From assembly GCA_037953745.1 (NCBI GenBank), contig JBAKBP010001601.1, positions 15,001-79,000 of the forward strand: DNA of 64,000 bases, given 5' to 3'. Position numbers and translations under genes: made by a program. This DNA comes from Lithodes maja (Eukaryota > Arthropoda > Malacostraca > Decapoda > Lithodidae). A model generated the notes under the pieces. It was not told the DNA's origin, made no database searches, and worked only from the letters and a program-made list of their open reading frames with translations. Within the stretch, counting starts at the first letter, position 1. Every line of letters begins with the position of its first letter. Below are positions 9,723 through 20,720 of this stretch, one piece after another.

Positions 9723-11464
9723 CTATTGCACTAGACATATCGAAAGCCTTCGATAGAGTCTGGCATAAATCTTTAATTTCTAAACTACCCTCCTTCGGTT
9801 TCTATCCCTCCATCTGTGCCTTTGTCTCTAATTTCCTTTCCGGCCGTTCCATAGCTGCGGTTGTGGACGGCCATTGTTCACTTCCTCACCCTATAAACTC
9901 CGGTGTTCCTCAGGGCTCTGTCCTATCTCCTATTCTCTTTCTAATTTTTATAAATGATCTCCTTAACTGTACCTTAATTCCCATCCATTCATACGCAGAC
10001 GACTCAACCTTACACTACTCCATTAGTTTTTCAGAACGCCCCAGCCAGCAATCCCTCAACGACAAACGTAATGAAGCCATAGAATTCTTAAATTCTGATC
10101 TAAATACTATTTCCAATTGGGGCAGAGAAAACCTTGTTAACTTTAATGCTTCCAAAAACCCAATTTCTCCATCTATCTACCCGTCAGGATCTCCCAGCGG
10201 ACTATCCCTTATTCTTCAACAATACAAAAATCAACCCTTCATCTTCTCTCAATATTCTTGGTGTCTCTTTTTCTTCTGCTCTCATTTGGAAGGACCATAT
10301 TACCAGTCTTGCTAAGGCAGCCTCCCAGAAGCTGGGTGTGCTCAACCGCCTTAGGGGGTTCTTTTCCCCTGCACAGCTTCTTACTCTGTACAGGGGCATA
10401 GTGCGCCCTTGTATTAAGTATTGTTCACATGTGTGGGGAGGTTCCTCTCACACCGCTCTCCTAGACAAAGTTGAAAGGAAGGCCTTTCGTATCATTAACC
10501 TAACAAGTGCGCATGGGGGTAATTGAAAACGTCCCCCTGTGCTGACGTATTTGAGGTGTTTCCGTCACTAAAATATTCATTGTACCATTAATAGCATTAA
10601 TAATTATCCATATGCACCTATTATGGGCTGATTATAAAGGTATTAACCTGAAACAACAATAAAACTAGTGAAAACAGCGTTTGGATGGTCAAAATCGGAG
10701 ATATAGCCCGCGAGTTGTATAATGTATGGGTGAGGCAAACTGCTTTCCCGCCAATTTCCCCCAAGGCCACTGAGACACAGTCGATCGATACTCTCTCTCT
10801 CTCTCTCTTGCACTCGCTTGCCATCAGTGATGACAACACCCTGCTTGCAACTCGCTAATGTTAGCACGAAAATATACCTCAGAATAAGGGAATAATAGGG
10901 AAAATAGGTGATAACTGAAGGAGAGGAGGAAAGTGGGGAAGGAGGGGAGGTAGAGGACTGAGATTTTGCATGGCCCAGGGGCCAAAAAAAAATAAAAAAA
11001 AAAAAAATAAAAAAAAATAAAAATTTCGATGTCAAAAGTTGATTTTTTATTTTACTTACTCTCAAGAGTCTTCCCGCAGTCCGCCGGGGGAACTCTTAAG
11101 AGTCTCCCTGCAGCTCCCGGGTTAACTCCCGTCCACTCACCAACTCTCTGCAATCTCTCTCTCTCCGCCGCAATGTTGCATCTCTCTCGCTATTCTATCG
11201 CTACTATAATAATCAGTGTTCCTCAGAGCTATCCCAGTGCATACCACCTCCTTTACGTAGGGCACGTGGTACCCGTCTTGCAACTCAATCCCACCCCTAC
11301 TCTGTGCAACTCTCCAACCCAAGAGTGAAACGTTACTCTCAAACTTTCTTCTACTCAACATCTGAGCTCTGGAACTCTCTCCCAGAATCAGTCTTTCCCT
11401 CTTCCTATGACTTAAATTGCTTCAAACTCTGTGTGTCCAGGCATTTTGGCTCGAACGTCCCTTG
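9723..11464 (+). pseudogene. Jockey-like LINE reverse transcriptase, C-terminal part
   Basis: The fragment has LDISKAFDRVWHKSLISKL, SGVPQGSVLSPILFLIFIND and SYADDSTLHYS (catalytic YADD). A frameshift near 10160 moves the rest into the frame with LNRLRGFFSPAQLL and YRGIVRPCIKYCSHVWGG. A MITE enters after AFRIIN at 10498 and the C-terminal end (SYQTFFYSTSELWNSLPESV-like segment) resumes after 11125. The endonuclease and first RT motifs are missing, so this copy is dead on arrival, as is typical for 5'-truncated LINEs. Confidence 0.85.
10499..11121 (+). mobile_element. TTAA MITE type 1, piggyBac-related (copy 1)
   Basis: This 623-bp unit is flanked by TTAA on both sides (10495-10498 and 11122-11125). 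Its left end reads cctaacaagtgcgcatgggg. Its right end reads ...gtctccctgcagctcccggg, which in reverse complement matches the ends of the piggyBac element at 38897-45033. It has an internal CT repeat and an A-rich run, and codes for nothing. Removing it restores the LINE frame. Relatives are at 30635, 34039, 45521, 47670, 53411 and 57016. Confidence 0.9.
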
Positions 11465-11566
11465 ATTTTGGCCCTGTCACTCTTTCAACTATGGGGGAGG
11501 CACTCGCTATAGGCAGTTATGCCTTTTGCCTCCCTCAATCACATAGAAAAAAAAAAAAAAAAAAAA

Positions 11567-11981
11567 TGCCTATCAAGTCACCATCGATTATCACGGCGTG
11601 ACTCGCACGTTCCGAACTAGATTCGTCCGAGCGTTTAAACCTCTAAAACCACAAGACATTACCCCACCCCACACGTCCGACCCTGAATTAAACACCCCTA
11701 CTAACCCTTCCACTCAGGCTATGAATATTCCCATACAAACCCCTAAGGGCCTAAACCCTCCAGCACTGAACCGACCAATCATTCCTCAACATACCCCCCA
11801 AACTAACCTCCACAAACCCCAAGCCCCCACTATCACACCTTCCTCCACCATGACACCTTCCTTCACTTCTGATAGTCAAGTACCTCCCCAACTTATCCAA
11901 GTATGAAAACCTCCACCCACAACCCCGACCACAACAGAAACCCTCCCGTCTAGCCCTGACATACCTCCACCAGGCACCACA
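11567..11981 (+). pseudogene. Gypsy-A integrase C-terminal end and start of the proline-rich region
   Basis: After the LINE the element resumes with AYQVTIDYHGVTRTF and FVRAFKPLKPQD, equivalent to the Gypsy-B segment ending NSFVRIYKLLT (25400-25440). This is the SH3-like end of integrase. It then becomes proline-, threonine- and asparagine-rich. One stop (TGA, 11904-11906) separates it from the following frame, which is in the same phase. Confidence 0.75.
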
Positions 11982-13781
11982 GTGAGAAAACCACCACCCC
12001 CACCCAAAACCAAGTACACACCCAACCGCACCACACAATCTACCTCAGTAACCTCACGCTACAACTTACGCCCACGACTAAAATCTTTTAAAACCTCCAG
12101 AAAACACATCCTGCTAACCCAGTTCCATAGGGCTGCCAGACCACTATCTTCCTCCTCCTCTTCTTCTTCGTCGAATTCTCCTCCACAAAGGGAAAGAAGA
12201 CAAATAATCACAAGTAAACACCATAACCCCTCTAACTATAATCCAAAAATAACAACCCCCACCCTCCCACGAAAACACATACCTTCCTCTTCAACCTCAT
12301 CCCCTCTCAACCCCCACCTCATCACCCCGAATGACCTGCTAGATCTACCCCCACCAAACTCCCATAAAACCGCCTATTTCCACCACCAGCAAACCACCGA
12401 TCCCACCAAAGAACACACCCAACACATGTTCCTACCCCAACCCTCCAAATTAAATCTCCACTCCCTACCCACCCGTCTAGCCACCCCCCCGCATCCACCC
12501 CTTTCCCCTCCACTATCCCTGCAACCCCACCCACACATCAACCAACCTCCTCATCTCATCAAACCCCCAACCAACCAACCCCCTAAAAAGTACACTATGC
12601 CAACGACCAAACCCTCCTCTCACACCACGTCTAACACACAACTAACTCCTCACCAAAGCCCCTCCAAACTGACGGACCCGACCTCCACACCCCCACTTGA
12701 ATCCCCCCACAAAGTCGCCCCTGAGAGAACCCCCATACATACCCCCACCCAATCCTCTCCCATTCCGCCTACCACCCTCACTCAACAAAAACCTCCACAC
12801 GCATCTACCTCTCAAATAACCCCTTACCTCACCCTCACTAAATGCCCTCCACCTGTAAAGCGTTCTTCCCCTCAATATAAAACATCGTCGAGCGACTCAA
12901 GTCCCACTACAAACATCTACCTTCCCACCAGGACCTACAAAGGTAGAATAATCAACAGACCCATCAGATTTGAAGACAGTTATACAAAAACAACACCCCG
13001 TTCTTACACTAAAGACCCAAGCCACCCAACACACACACCCCCTCTTTCTCACACACCTCCTTCATGCACCTTACCTAAACCGATATTGCACATTGCCTCC
13101 ATATATTTTCCCAGCCTGCAACACCACCCAAGAAAACCCCCAAAACCCCAGACTCATATCCCCCCTTCACCCCCAGCTCCGTTTTCACGCGTTAATCCCT
13201 CCCCTTCAGTTAGTAACCCGTTCACCACACTGAAGAGGCCTCCTGTCAGTCCCACACACCTCACTCGATACATGACCTCCACCATGAACAAATCCACACC
13301 CTTCGTCGCCCCCGTCCCTACCCCCACGGGGGAACACTACACACCATTCATACGAAAGGTTAAAGTAAAAACGTCCACAGGACGCTTATCCCGTCTACAG
13401 CGCCCACATCAAGGCCGGGCAATAGCCCTCCACAACACCGAGGACACATTCTTACAGGTCTACATAGACCTGCAAAAGAAACCTGACCCTCACTCTCTTG
13501 CTTGGTGGGACCTTCTCAATACACTCAAAATGACCCACCATGACTATGCTTCTTTTTACTTCACCCTTGAGGCTCGGGGACGAGCCTACAATGAAGGAGA
13601 GGGAAGTAAAATGCCCCAGAACGAGAAGCCCACCACGGAAGCCACGAGCGAACACCACACAGAAACACCCGAAAGAAAGGCCCACAGAACGAAAGGACCA
13701 GGTGACCGAGCCAACCAGTTAAGACAGGCCGAAGCCCGCAGGGCTAAGCAGCACCAAACCACACCTGCCTACCCCTTTTAA
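11982..13781 (+). CDS. Gypsy-A pol tail or third ORF, proline-rich with conserved C-terminal domain
   Basis: This 599-codon frame follows integrase in the same phase. About 430 residues are low-complexity, rich in P, T, S, H and K. The last ~150 residues are different: FVAPVPTPTG, then DLQKKPDPHSLAWWDLLNTL and FYFTLEARGRAYNEGEGSKM. Gypsy-B keeps the same block at 27110-27270 (DWWTFLHTL and FTLEARGRAYHEGEGSK), so it is conserved coding sequence. I see no signal peptide, membrane segment or furin-like site, so it does not look like an envelope protein. I do not recognise the domain. The start is only the first ATG; the frame is open a little further upstream. Confidence 0.65.
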   Translation: MRKPPPPPKTKYTPNRTTQSTSVTSRYNLRPRLKSFKTSRKHILLTQFHRAARPLSSSSSSSSSNSPPQRERRQIITSKHHNPSNYNPKITTPTLPRKHIPSSSTSSPLNPHLITPNDLLDLPPPNSHKTAYFHHQQTTDPTKEHTQHMFLPQPSKLNLHSLPTRLATPPHPPLSPPLSLQPHPHINQPPHLIKPPTNQPPKKYTMPTTKPSSHTTSNTQLTPHQSPSKLTDPTSTPPLESPHKVAPERTPIHTPTQSSPIPPTTLTQQKPPHASTSQITPYLTLTKCPPPVKRSSPQYKTSSSDSSPTTNIYLPTRTYKGRIINRPIRFEDSYTKTTPRSYTKDPSHPTHTPPLSHTPPSCTLPKPILHIASIYFPSLQHHPRKPPKPQTHIPPSPPAPFSRVNPSPSVSNPFTTLKRPPVSPTHLTRYMTSTMNKSTPFVAPVPTPTGEHYTPFIRKVKVKTSTGRLSRLQRPHQGRAIALHNTEDTFLQVYIDLQKKPDPHSLAWWDLLNTLKMTHHDYASFYFTLEARGRAYNEGEGSKMPQNEKPTTEATSEHHTETPERKAHRTKGPGDRANQLRQAEARRAKQHQTTPAYPF

Positions 13782-15400
13782 ACACTGACCTTTCCCCCAC
13801 CTCGCGTATACACTACCCCTCGTGTCCTACACCTCTACCTACATGATGATGAACATAAATACACCTTAAGTTAATACACCCATGCCCTGTCCCTAAGTTA
13901 GAATATCAATATCAACATACCCTAAAATACCTTGTCTTGCCAGACTAAGTTTCTGAAGACCAATCGCCCCATAAATCTATGTATGTTCTTCCATCCGAGA
14001 AGTAATATGTTAACCCCTGTCTTGCCAGACTAAGTTTCTGAAGACCAACCGCCCCCATAAATCTATGTATGTTCTTCCCAGGTTAAAACACCCATGCCCT
14101 GTCCCTAGGTTGAGCCAATGCCAACCAGTTCAGACAGGCCTAAATCTATGTATGTTTTTTCCCATCCAAGAAGTAATATGTTAACCCCCTGTCTTGCCAG
14201 ACTCAGTTTCTGAAGACCAACCGCCCCCATAAATCTATATATGTTCTTCCATCCGAGAAGTAGTATGTTAAAACCCCATGTCCTAATTGATAAGAAACTA
14301 TGATACCCACGGGTAGGCCTACACCAGTGTATATAGAACCATTGTTCCTGTAAGACCTAGACAGAAATGACTGAAGATGTTAGCCACCATGCAGTAACTT
14401 TAATTCTTACCCCAACCAGAGATTGTATAAATTTATACAACCCTCTTTTACCATTGTCTCGACGCATTTTCACCACGAAACAATACCGAAGCTACCCCTA
14501 CGAACTGCCGTTTTCTTTGGTGTATATGTCATAGAAAACGCAGTTCCCAGGAACAACTAGATCAGCAAGAAATAGTGTCAGATTAACAGTGTCCATAACT
14601 ATCGTATTGACGAGTAATAATACACCATGTTTTTCCCTACTTTTATCCACAGTCAAGCACACACCTACAGTTAACCTCCTCTTCCCCACAGCCCCACAGT
14701 CCACATGATTTTATCCTTTCCAAACTCATATACCACCCCATATTGCTCATCTCCCGGTAGCGTTTGGCTAACATACTTTCCCTGTCATTAACCCCCAAGC
14801 TCCGATACCAACTGTAGTCTAATGCCACCCCTACGCCCAGAGACCTTAGGGTCAAACTTCCACGTAGCCCCCCTTAACCCTCTCCCTCTCGTTAACCCCC
14901 CACGCTCCTCGAATCCTTTCCGACCTAGCCTCTCCATCATACCTCCTGAATATCCTTGATTTTTCCGTTGCTAACATTCTCAAACCTTTTATATATATAC
15001 TCCTATCCACCCTACCTTCCCTTAGTAGGACGGAACATTAGAACTTTACTAACCCTTTGCATGCCATCTATTCCCTCACAACCCATTCACAACCCTGTAC
15101 CAAATGATCGTCAGTGCGAGGCTAGCCGCCTCGCCAGTGACTAACTTCTATTGCCATACTTCCAGATAAATGTGGCAGAGTTAGCAACCCAGTCTCCACC
15201 ACATCCAGCAAACCATGCAATTAACAACCCAACCGATTAAACCAGCTAGTCAAGGAACCTTCGGTTTTGGTATTACGAACACCCACATCTGTCTCATAAA
15301 CAGAGGGTTATTAGAAACACTTGTGATATGGCAAGCCCCTAGCCACAGCCGCCGGACGACCATCACAGAGAGAGGGCGCGCACCTACCCTTTTTTACCCA
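13782..15400 (+). other. Gypsy-A 3' noncoding region
   Basis: This stretch between the last frame and the recognised 3' LTR has no credible gene. It is pyrimidine-rich and contains a local tandem repeat (see 13930-14275). The true start of the 3' LTR may lie in its last part because the left LTR is cut by the window edge; tgtggcagag at 15171 is one possible start, but I see no clear polypurine tract. Confidence 0.6.
13930..14275 (+). repeat. Imperfect tandem repeat, about 85-110 bp unit, three to four copies
   Basis: The phrase cttgccagactaagtttctg, followed by gaagaccaa and ataaatctatgtatgttctt, recurs at about 13934, 14022 and 14194, with a partial copy near 14140. It lies in the noncoding tail of Gypsy-A. 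Gypsy-B has a different tandem repeat in the matching place (28077-28495). Confidence 0.8.
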
Positions 15401-16934
15401 CCCGAGGAGGGAGACCCCCACCCCTGCGGAGGTATACCTGACCCCTGTTTTGACTTCCGGGTCATTGCCAGGTAGCACAGGAATTCTTCCTATCAATGAA
15501 CTAACCATGCATGACTAACCCCTTTACTAACCTCTATTAACCCCCAATAACCCATTCACCTTTCTTGCATACTCTGATAACCAAATTAGCACCTCAGCTA
15601 TACCATAGAATGAAGACTGAGCAATGTAAGAGAGACGCTCCTATCACAGCTGTCCCAGTCCTCCTCGCAAAGTAGTTCCAGTCTCCATCCCCTCAATACT
15701 TCCAGTATAGCCAAAATAGTACCTCTTACTAAGGCTCAGTTATATCACATTATGAAGGCCCCCTATAGCCATGTGCCACAACAGTAATCACCACCTTACC
15801 TAGTCCCCGTATCTATTGAGAGCTCAAATAATTCCATAAGACTCGAGATCCCTATGGCCTACAGGGTCCAAAACCGAGCCTATAAACCCAGCTCCAGCCC
15901 CCAGTAAAATCAGTTGAAAGATAGACACCAACCAGTGGCTGGCCCCCTTAAGTTGACCTCTAACTCTGCCCTTGTGTTGTTCCTGAGAATTGAGTTCCAG
16001 AGCCGGCAGACTCCGTGACAGATTTGAGATAGAAGCATCTGTCCACGTACAAGAAATCTACGTGCACCTTATAACCTTCACACACCAGTGGGTATATAAG
16101 CGTGTAGCCAGCAACGATCGCCAAAAGATCCGTCTTGAGAACTTCCTACATATGGACCCCCTGGACAGCCAGGACCAGACCAACCAAATACTACCCAAGA
16201 TTCACTTTATTAGTACTACAGTGTTACAGTACTATTTAGAGACTCACTTATTAATATTTCTATGAAGTGGCTATATCTTTGCCCCAGTATAATTCATATA
16301 TAACCATTCCATCAGGAAGTGCTAAGCGTATCAGTGTTCATTAATTAACAGGCGACATTAACTCTCGTAATTACCCCGATCCAGATATTATTACATAGAA
16401 GTAAAACCCTAGTGATATCTAACGTTCGCCCACTGATATGTGTTCTACGTATTTCTGCTATAAGAATGTAAAACTTAGATCAGTACCCCCGAGGTTACTA
16501 GAATTCTCGTGCTCTAAATATACGCGTGTCTAATCTAGTCTGTGAACTACTACTTGTGCACCAGAACTGCCAGTAATAAATCTAAATAGTGAAATTGAAT
16601 CTATAAGTAACATTGATGGCTTCCAGTATATAAACTTGCGAACAAAGCCAGTGATCAGAAGAGTATACCTGAACGTTGGAAGTGGGAGACTAGGCTCCAT
16701 CCAGATCCACTAATGCTAGTTGTTCAATTCTATCATTTGTCTTGTACGAGTATTCATACCTTCTTATGCTTCCTATTAATCATCCTCAATAAACGTGATC
16801 GTGTGTCTTATTACCGTGTGTGTATTTTGTGTTCTCTATTCCTCATACCTTGTTTTGTGCATGCAGCCTTATATACCCAGTCAGTTAGAACTCACATTAC
16901 CCAAGTTAATCCTGTAGAAAAACAGGGCATAACA
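15401..16934 (+). repeat. Gypsy-A 3' LTR
   Basis: This matches the split 5' LTR (1-1057 plus 3818-4351), without the LINE and with a 45-bp gap near 16168. It ends ...ggcataaca at 16934. The sequence beyond 16934 (cttcttcacac...) resembles the interior of the LTRs at 60365 and 61672, so Gypsy-A appears to have inserted into a Gypsy-B LTR. The true left boundary may be up to about 230 bp earlier. Confidence 0.9.
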
Positions 16935-17551
16935 CTTCTTCACACTACCGGACACATTGGACGGCCCCCGTAGCTGCAGCTGTTAACCCCTAACGTCGTG
17001 CCTCAAGATAACCAGAAGATATCTCAGCAGTGCTTAATTCTTAATTAGTATCAGTGCCTCGATACTATACTTTGACGAGAAAGTGTTTTCCCTGTGCCAC
17101 ATAATCCATGCTATTCTAAAATCAAAGTGATTTCTATGCTAACGTGTGTTAAAGTATATCAGTGAATTTAAGACTAGGCGAACTGACTCCCATAATTATT
17201 CTTGCCCTCAGGTTTTATCTCGCCGAAGAAATAAGTCTTCATTATTGGGACTACGGCTCAAGTGAAAGCAATTCTAAAATAAGTAATTGTGATTGTTAAC
17301 CAGAAACCTGAATTGCCCCTCACTGATATTCTGTCTTAAGTGTTATTGAGACAAGTGAACATACCATACGAGTTAAAACTAGCTACTCTACCTCCTTCAC
17401 ATATTATTATTGGAGATATATATATCACTTAATTTTTGTATCATCACCAGTGAGTCACACAGAACCTTAACAAAATAATATAGAATTATTAGCCTGATCT
17501 ACGAGTGAATCTTTCAGAATATTCTAGGCCACATATCAGAAGAGAATACCT
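16935..17551 (+). repeat. Gypsy-B 5' LTR, middle part
   Basis: Short stretches match other LTRs of this group: cttcttcacac and ggacggccc match 60365 and 61672; tagtatcagtg matches 60480. The segment ends cagaagagaatacctgatatag at about 17551 and continues at 21054 with atagttagaagtggg. The Gypsy-A LTR has the two joined (cagaagagtatacctg, then gaagtggg, 4074-4110), so a unit of 3.5 kb was inserted here. Confidence 0.7.
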
Positions 17552-18081
17552 GATATAGTAGAGCAGATAACACAAATAATCGTTCATTTGATGATACAAG
17601 CATGAAATTTGGCAAAAATATATATTTTGTAATAGATTTTGAGAAAAAAGTGCTAGCCACTTGAAATTCCAACATGGCGGCCATTTTCCAAGATGGCCGC
17701 CATATGACATCTTAACATGTGACATTATTGTTTTATATATGTCCAAATAAGGTTATTATTGAGATACATTATAAGTTTTTTGCCATGGCGATACTGAATT
17801 TGATGGGGGAGAAAGTATTGGCCACTCAAGCTTCCAATATGGCGGCTATTTTCCAAGATGGCCACCAATGACTCCCAAGTATGCAACATATGGCAAGATC
17901 CAAGATATTGTCATATATTTGTCCAAATAACTTTTTGCCCGACTGTCCAAACTCTAAAACTGTGAACATAATGTACATGTTAACGTCTGTTCTACTTCCA
18001 ACATGAAATGAAGTGTCCATATTTTCAACAATAGTCCAACAATATGGCCAAATGTAGACACTTGTCATATATATTTAATCA

Positions 18082-18444
18082 GATTATAGTCATTTGTATC
18101 CAGATTATGTAGGTGATTATAGTCATTTGTATCCAGATTATGTAGGTGATTATAGTCATTTGTATCCAGATTATGTAGGTGATTATAGTCATTTGTATCC
18201 AGATTATGTAGGTGATTATAGTCATTTGTATCCAGATTATGTAGGTGATTATAGTCATTTGTATCCAGATTATGTAGGTGATTATAGTCATTTGTATCCA
18301 GATTATGTAGGTGATTATAGTCATTTGTATCCAGATTATGTAGGTGATTATAGTCATTTGTATCCAGATTATGTAGGTGATTATAGTCATTTGTATCCAG
18401 ATTATGTAGGTGATTATAGTCATTTGTATCCAGATTATGTAGGT
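18082..18444 (+). repeat. Minisatellite, 11 perfect copies of a 33-bp unit
   Basis: The unit, which starts gattatagtcatttgtatcc and ends agattatgtaggt, is repeated exactly eleven times (363 bp) with no mismatch that I can see. Because 33 is a multiple of three and the unit has no stop in one frame of each strand, both strands give long artificial frames (repeating YPDYVGDYSHL on plus and MTIITYIIWIQ on minus). There are no unique spacers, so this is not a CRISPR array. Confidence 0.97.
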
Positions 18445-18594
18445 GATTTTCTTAAGTAGGGGCCTGATTGAAAACCAACTGTAAGATCATTTATACTTTG
18501 ATGTTCAAGGTTTTGAGAGTGTTAGAAAACTTCTACATTCAGAAAAACAGTTTTATATATTGACAAGAGCCTACTTTTGCTGAAGTTCATTCAG

Positions 18595-20720
18595 TGTTCA
18601 AGAAGGCTGGTGGGATGTTGGTGTATGACTCAGGAAGCTCAGGAACCTTTTTTTACCCGACTCTCTGTAATCTTGGGCGAGGTGCGTACTTTGCCACTCT
18701 TATCTGCACTTGGGTGCTGGAACATTGAAATACTCGTACCATGGAAAGCTATACTTGCTGTGATGGCCGTTGGATTGTGGTCTATGTTATCTACAGCAGA
18801 TGTAGTGAACAAGCCTTTTCTCAAAATTGGTGGACACACAAAATTGTCTTCTACATATTGGTTAATAACAGTTTCACCTAACTGGCCTGATATTTCCAAC
18901 GCTCTGTCATACGATATGCTGATTTCATTCTCATGAAGCTTGTCAATAAATTATTTTTTTCTTGTCTTGACAAACACTTTCATCCCGACATATACAGCAA
19001 ATGGTGTTTCACGGTCTACTGAAGTAGAGCTGGTGAAACAGGTTCTTCTCCATACCCTTCCTTAAATTCAGTGCTGAATTTAGAAGTGATCAAGCAATTA
19101 TTTACGGGAGATATGTGCCGCTTTAGTCAGGTGAATAGCTTCATTATAATTGCTAGCATCAGAAAGAACTGTGCCTACATCTGTTTTTAATGCTAAAGGA
19201 CATCATGCCCTTTCTTATGGGCTTCAAGCTCGGGAATCCTAGTGATTAACTGTTCCTTTAACCCGGCAAGTGCGATAGGCCTCACGGAAGGCTTCCTATA
19301 GGGAACGCGATAGGCCTCACGGAAGCAAGACCATAAAAAAAGCTTTCCCCAAAAAAAAAAAGGGCCTATCAAAACAAAGGAATTTGTCTCTAGGTGAGAT
19401 AATTCCCCTCCAGTACTCATCCATGTAAATCTCACCCACCCCCCTCCCCTCCTTCCCCACCTTATTCCCCCCTCCCTCCCCTCCTCAATTATCACCTATT
19501 TTCCCTCTTATTATCATCATTTATCGGTTATTTTTCTCTCCCGCGATAATGTAGCACAAGTGGGTTGCAGAAAAGATCGATATGTAACACCCAGACACCG
19601 GCCCACACCGCCCCGCTCGTCTCAGTTACCTCACAGACAGCGAGAGAGGAGGGTTGCCTGTAGCTCTCTCTCGCCTGACATTACGACCGGGTGGCCAATA
19701 TCTTCGTTTTTCACCACCCAAATGCTTTTCCCACTTATTTTAGCACTCTTGAAGGTTCATATATACATCATATATGTAAAATAAAAGCATACCGAAAACA
19801 AATAATGCTCTATATTGTAAATATAACGAATTCTGTCAGAATCCAAGGCTAGAAATGCACAAATAACTACCCTAGCCCCTAGGTCTATTTAGCGCTGACC
19901 GGGTTAACCAGGTTGGGTTGACATCTGGCAAAATCCAAACAAGTTGTTCTAAGCAAGGCCTGTACAGTGAGGCTAGATCAGCCAGCCTAAATGTAACTCG
20001 TGTTGTTTCCGTGTTGGTAACTTTGCTATCCATTATGTAGATTACAAGTTCTGAGAAGGCTAGAGGATGGAACTCTTTTCCTAGATTGTTGCAATTCTCC
20101 TCTAACTTTATTGCATTAATATGTGCTCTTTCTGAATTGTATAAGTCGACTAGGCATCGTGGGCAATACTTCAGCTCCTGAGCAACAACGTCACCAGCAC
20201 TTAACTTTGCAAGGAGCTTTCCATGGCTTAGAATCTTGGCATATTGATTGAGTCTTTCATCCAGCTGCATAGTCATCGCTTTTCTTAAATTTGATATTTC
20301 ATCTTCTTCACACAAGAAGTATTGTACTTTTGAAGGGTGTGAAGTTTTCTGTCTCTTGCCACGGTCCTCGTCTGCGCCACCTGATGTGCTTGGAGTAACT
20401 CTCCTCTTCTGTGCTCTTTCTAGTTTAGTATTATTGAACAACAGTCTGAAGCTATTGTGATATTTTGCTTTATTTTCTATCAGCGTGGCTTCTAGGCCTT
20501 CACCTTCGTCTAGATTTACTGGATTAAGTAATAATGGCATATCATTGATGGCATGACACAATGGTAGATTTCTTGCAATATTACTGTAACCAGCATAGTC
20601 TTGCTTCCTTTGGAATTAGCTAAGTGGTGAAATTACAGTTTCATTGCTTTTGTCCTCCTGACAAAGGCAACATTTACTCCAATTGGATTGTCATTTTGAT
20701 TGTGCATCCATAATTAGAGA
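18595..20720 (-). pseudogene. Uncharacterised conserved gene, antisense, broken by a MITE
   Basis: Read on the minus strand, the pieces come in a sensible order. A cysteine pair (SKCCLCQEDK) is near 20670; NPVNLDEGEGLEATLIENKA follows near 20500. HGKLLAKLSAGDVVAQELKY and CPRCLVDLYN are near 20150-20220, TFRLADLASLYRPCLEQL near 19960, and PDVNPTW just before the MITE. After the MITE come ITRIPELEAHKKGHDVL, then KGLFTTSAVDNIDHNP and FHGTSISMFQHPSADK near 18750-18860, and PELPESYTNIPPAF near 18620. From memory, similar blocks occur in long uncharacterised proteins of many invertebrate genomes; I cannot name a function. The CxxC motifs suggest metal binding. Stops and frameshifts around 18950-19130 and the TTAA MITE make this a pseudogene. 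The C-terminal part is missing. Confidence 0.7.
19262..19903 (-). mobile_element. TTAA MITE type 3, divergent relative
   Basis: The 642-bp unit is flanked by TTAA at 19258-19261 and 19904-19907. Its ends are cccggcaagtgcg and, in reverse complement, cccggtcagcgc, giving a short CCCGG inverted repeat. Inside it shares the order of the type 1 MITEs: an A-run, then pyrimidine-rich cccctcctt blocks and atcacctattttccct. Joining the flanks restores an open reading frame through the surrounding antisense gene. The frame at 19193-19495 overlaps it by chance. Confidence 0.8.

Larger units (their letters stand above)
9720..11566 (+). mobile_element. Jockey-like LINE, 5'-truncated, with poly-A tail
   Basis: The insertion starts inside an RT at the segment SIALDISKAFDRVW and ends with an A-run at about 11548-11566. 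It shares its sequence with the longer antisense copy at 52100-55597, which lets both ends be placed. The host integrase resumes straight after the A-run. A possible short target duplication is aaat. A TTAA MITE (10499-11121) is nested in it. The family is close to Jockey-type LINEs by its RT motifs; this is inferred. Confidence 0.88.

Noticed and set aside
10643..11065. Small proteins repeated around every MITE (for example SSLMASECKRERESIDRL)
   Set aside because: These frames recur in each copy only because the noncoding MITE sequence recurs; they cross the CT repeat and A-run.
13100..13781. Envelope gene in Gypsy-A
   Set aside because: The third frame has no membrane segment, signal peptide or cleavage site.
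18082..18444. CRISPR-like array
   Set aside because: The units are directly adjacent with no spacers, in a eukaryotic transposon context.
18079..18459. Repeat proteins on both strands (YPDYVGDYSHL and MTIITYIIWIQ)
   Set aside because: They are produced by a 33-bp minisatellite with no other coding sequence around.
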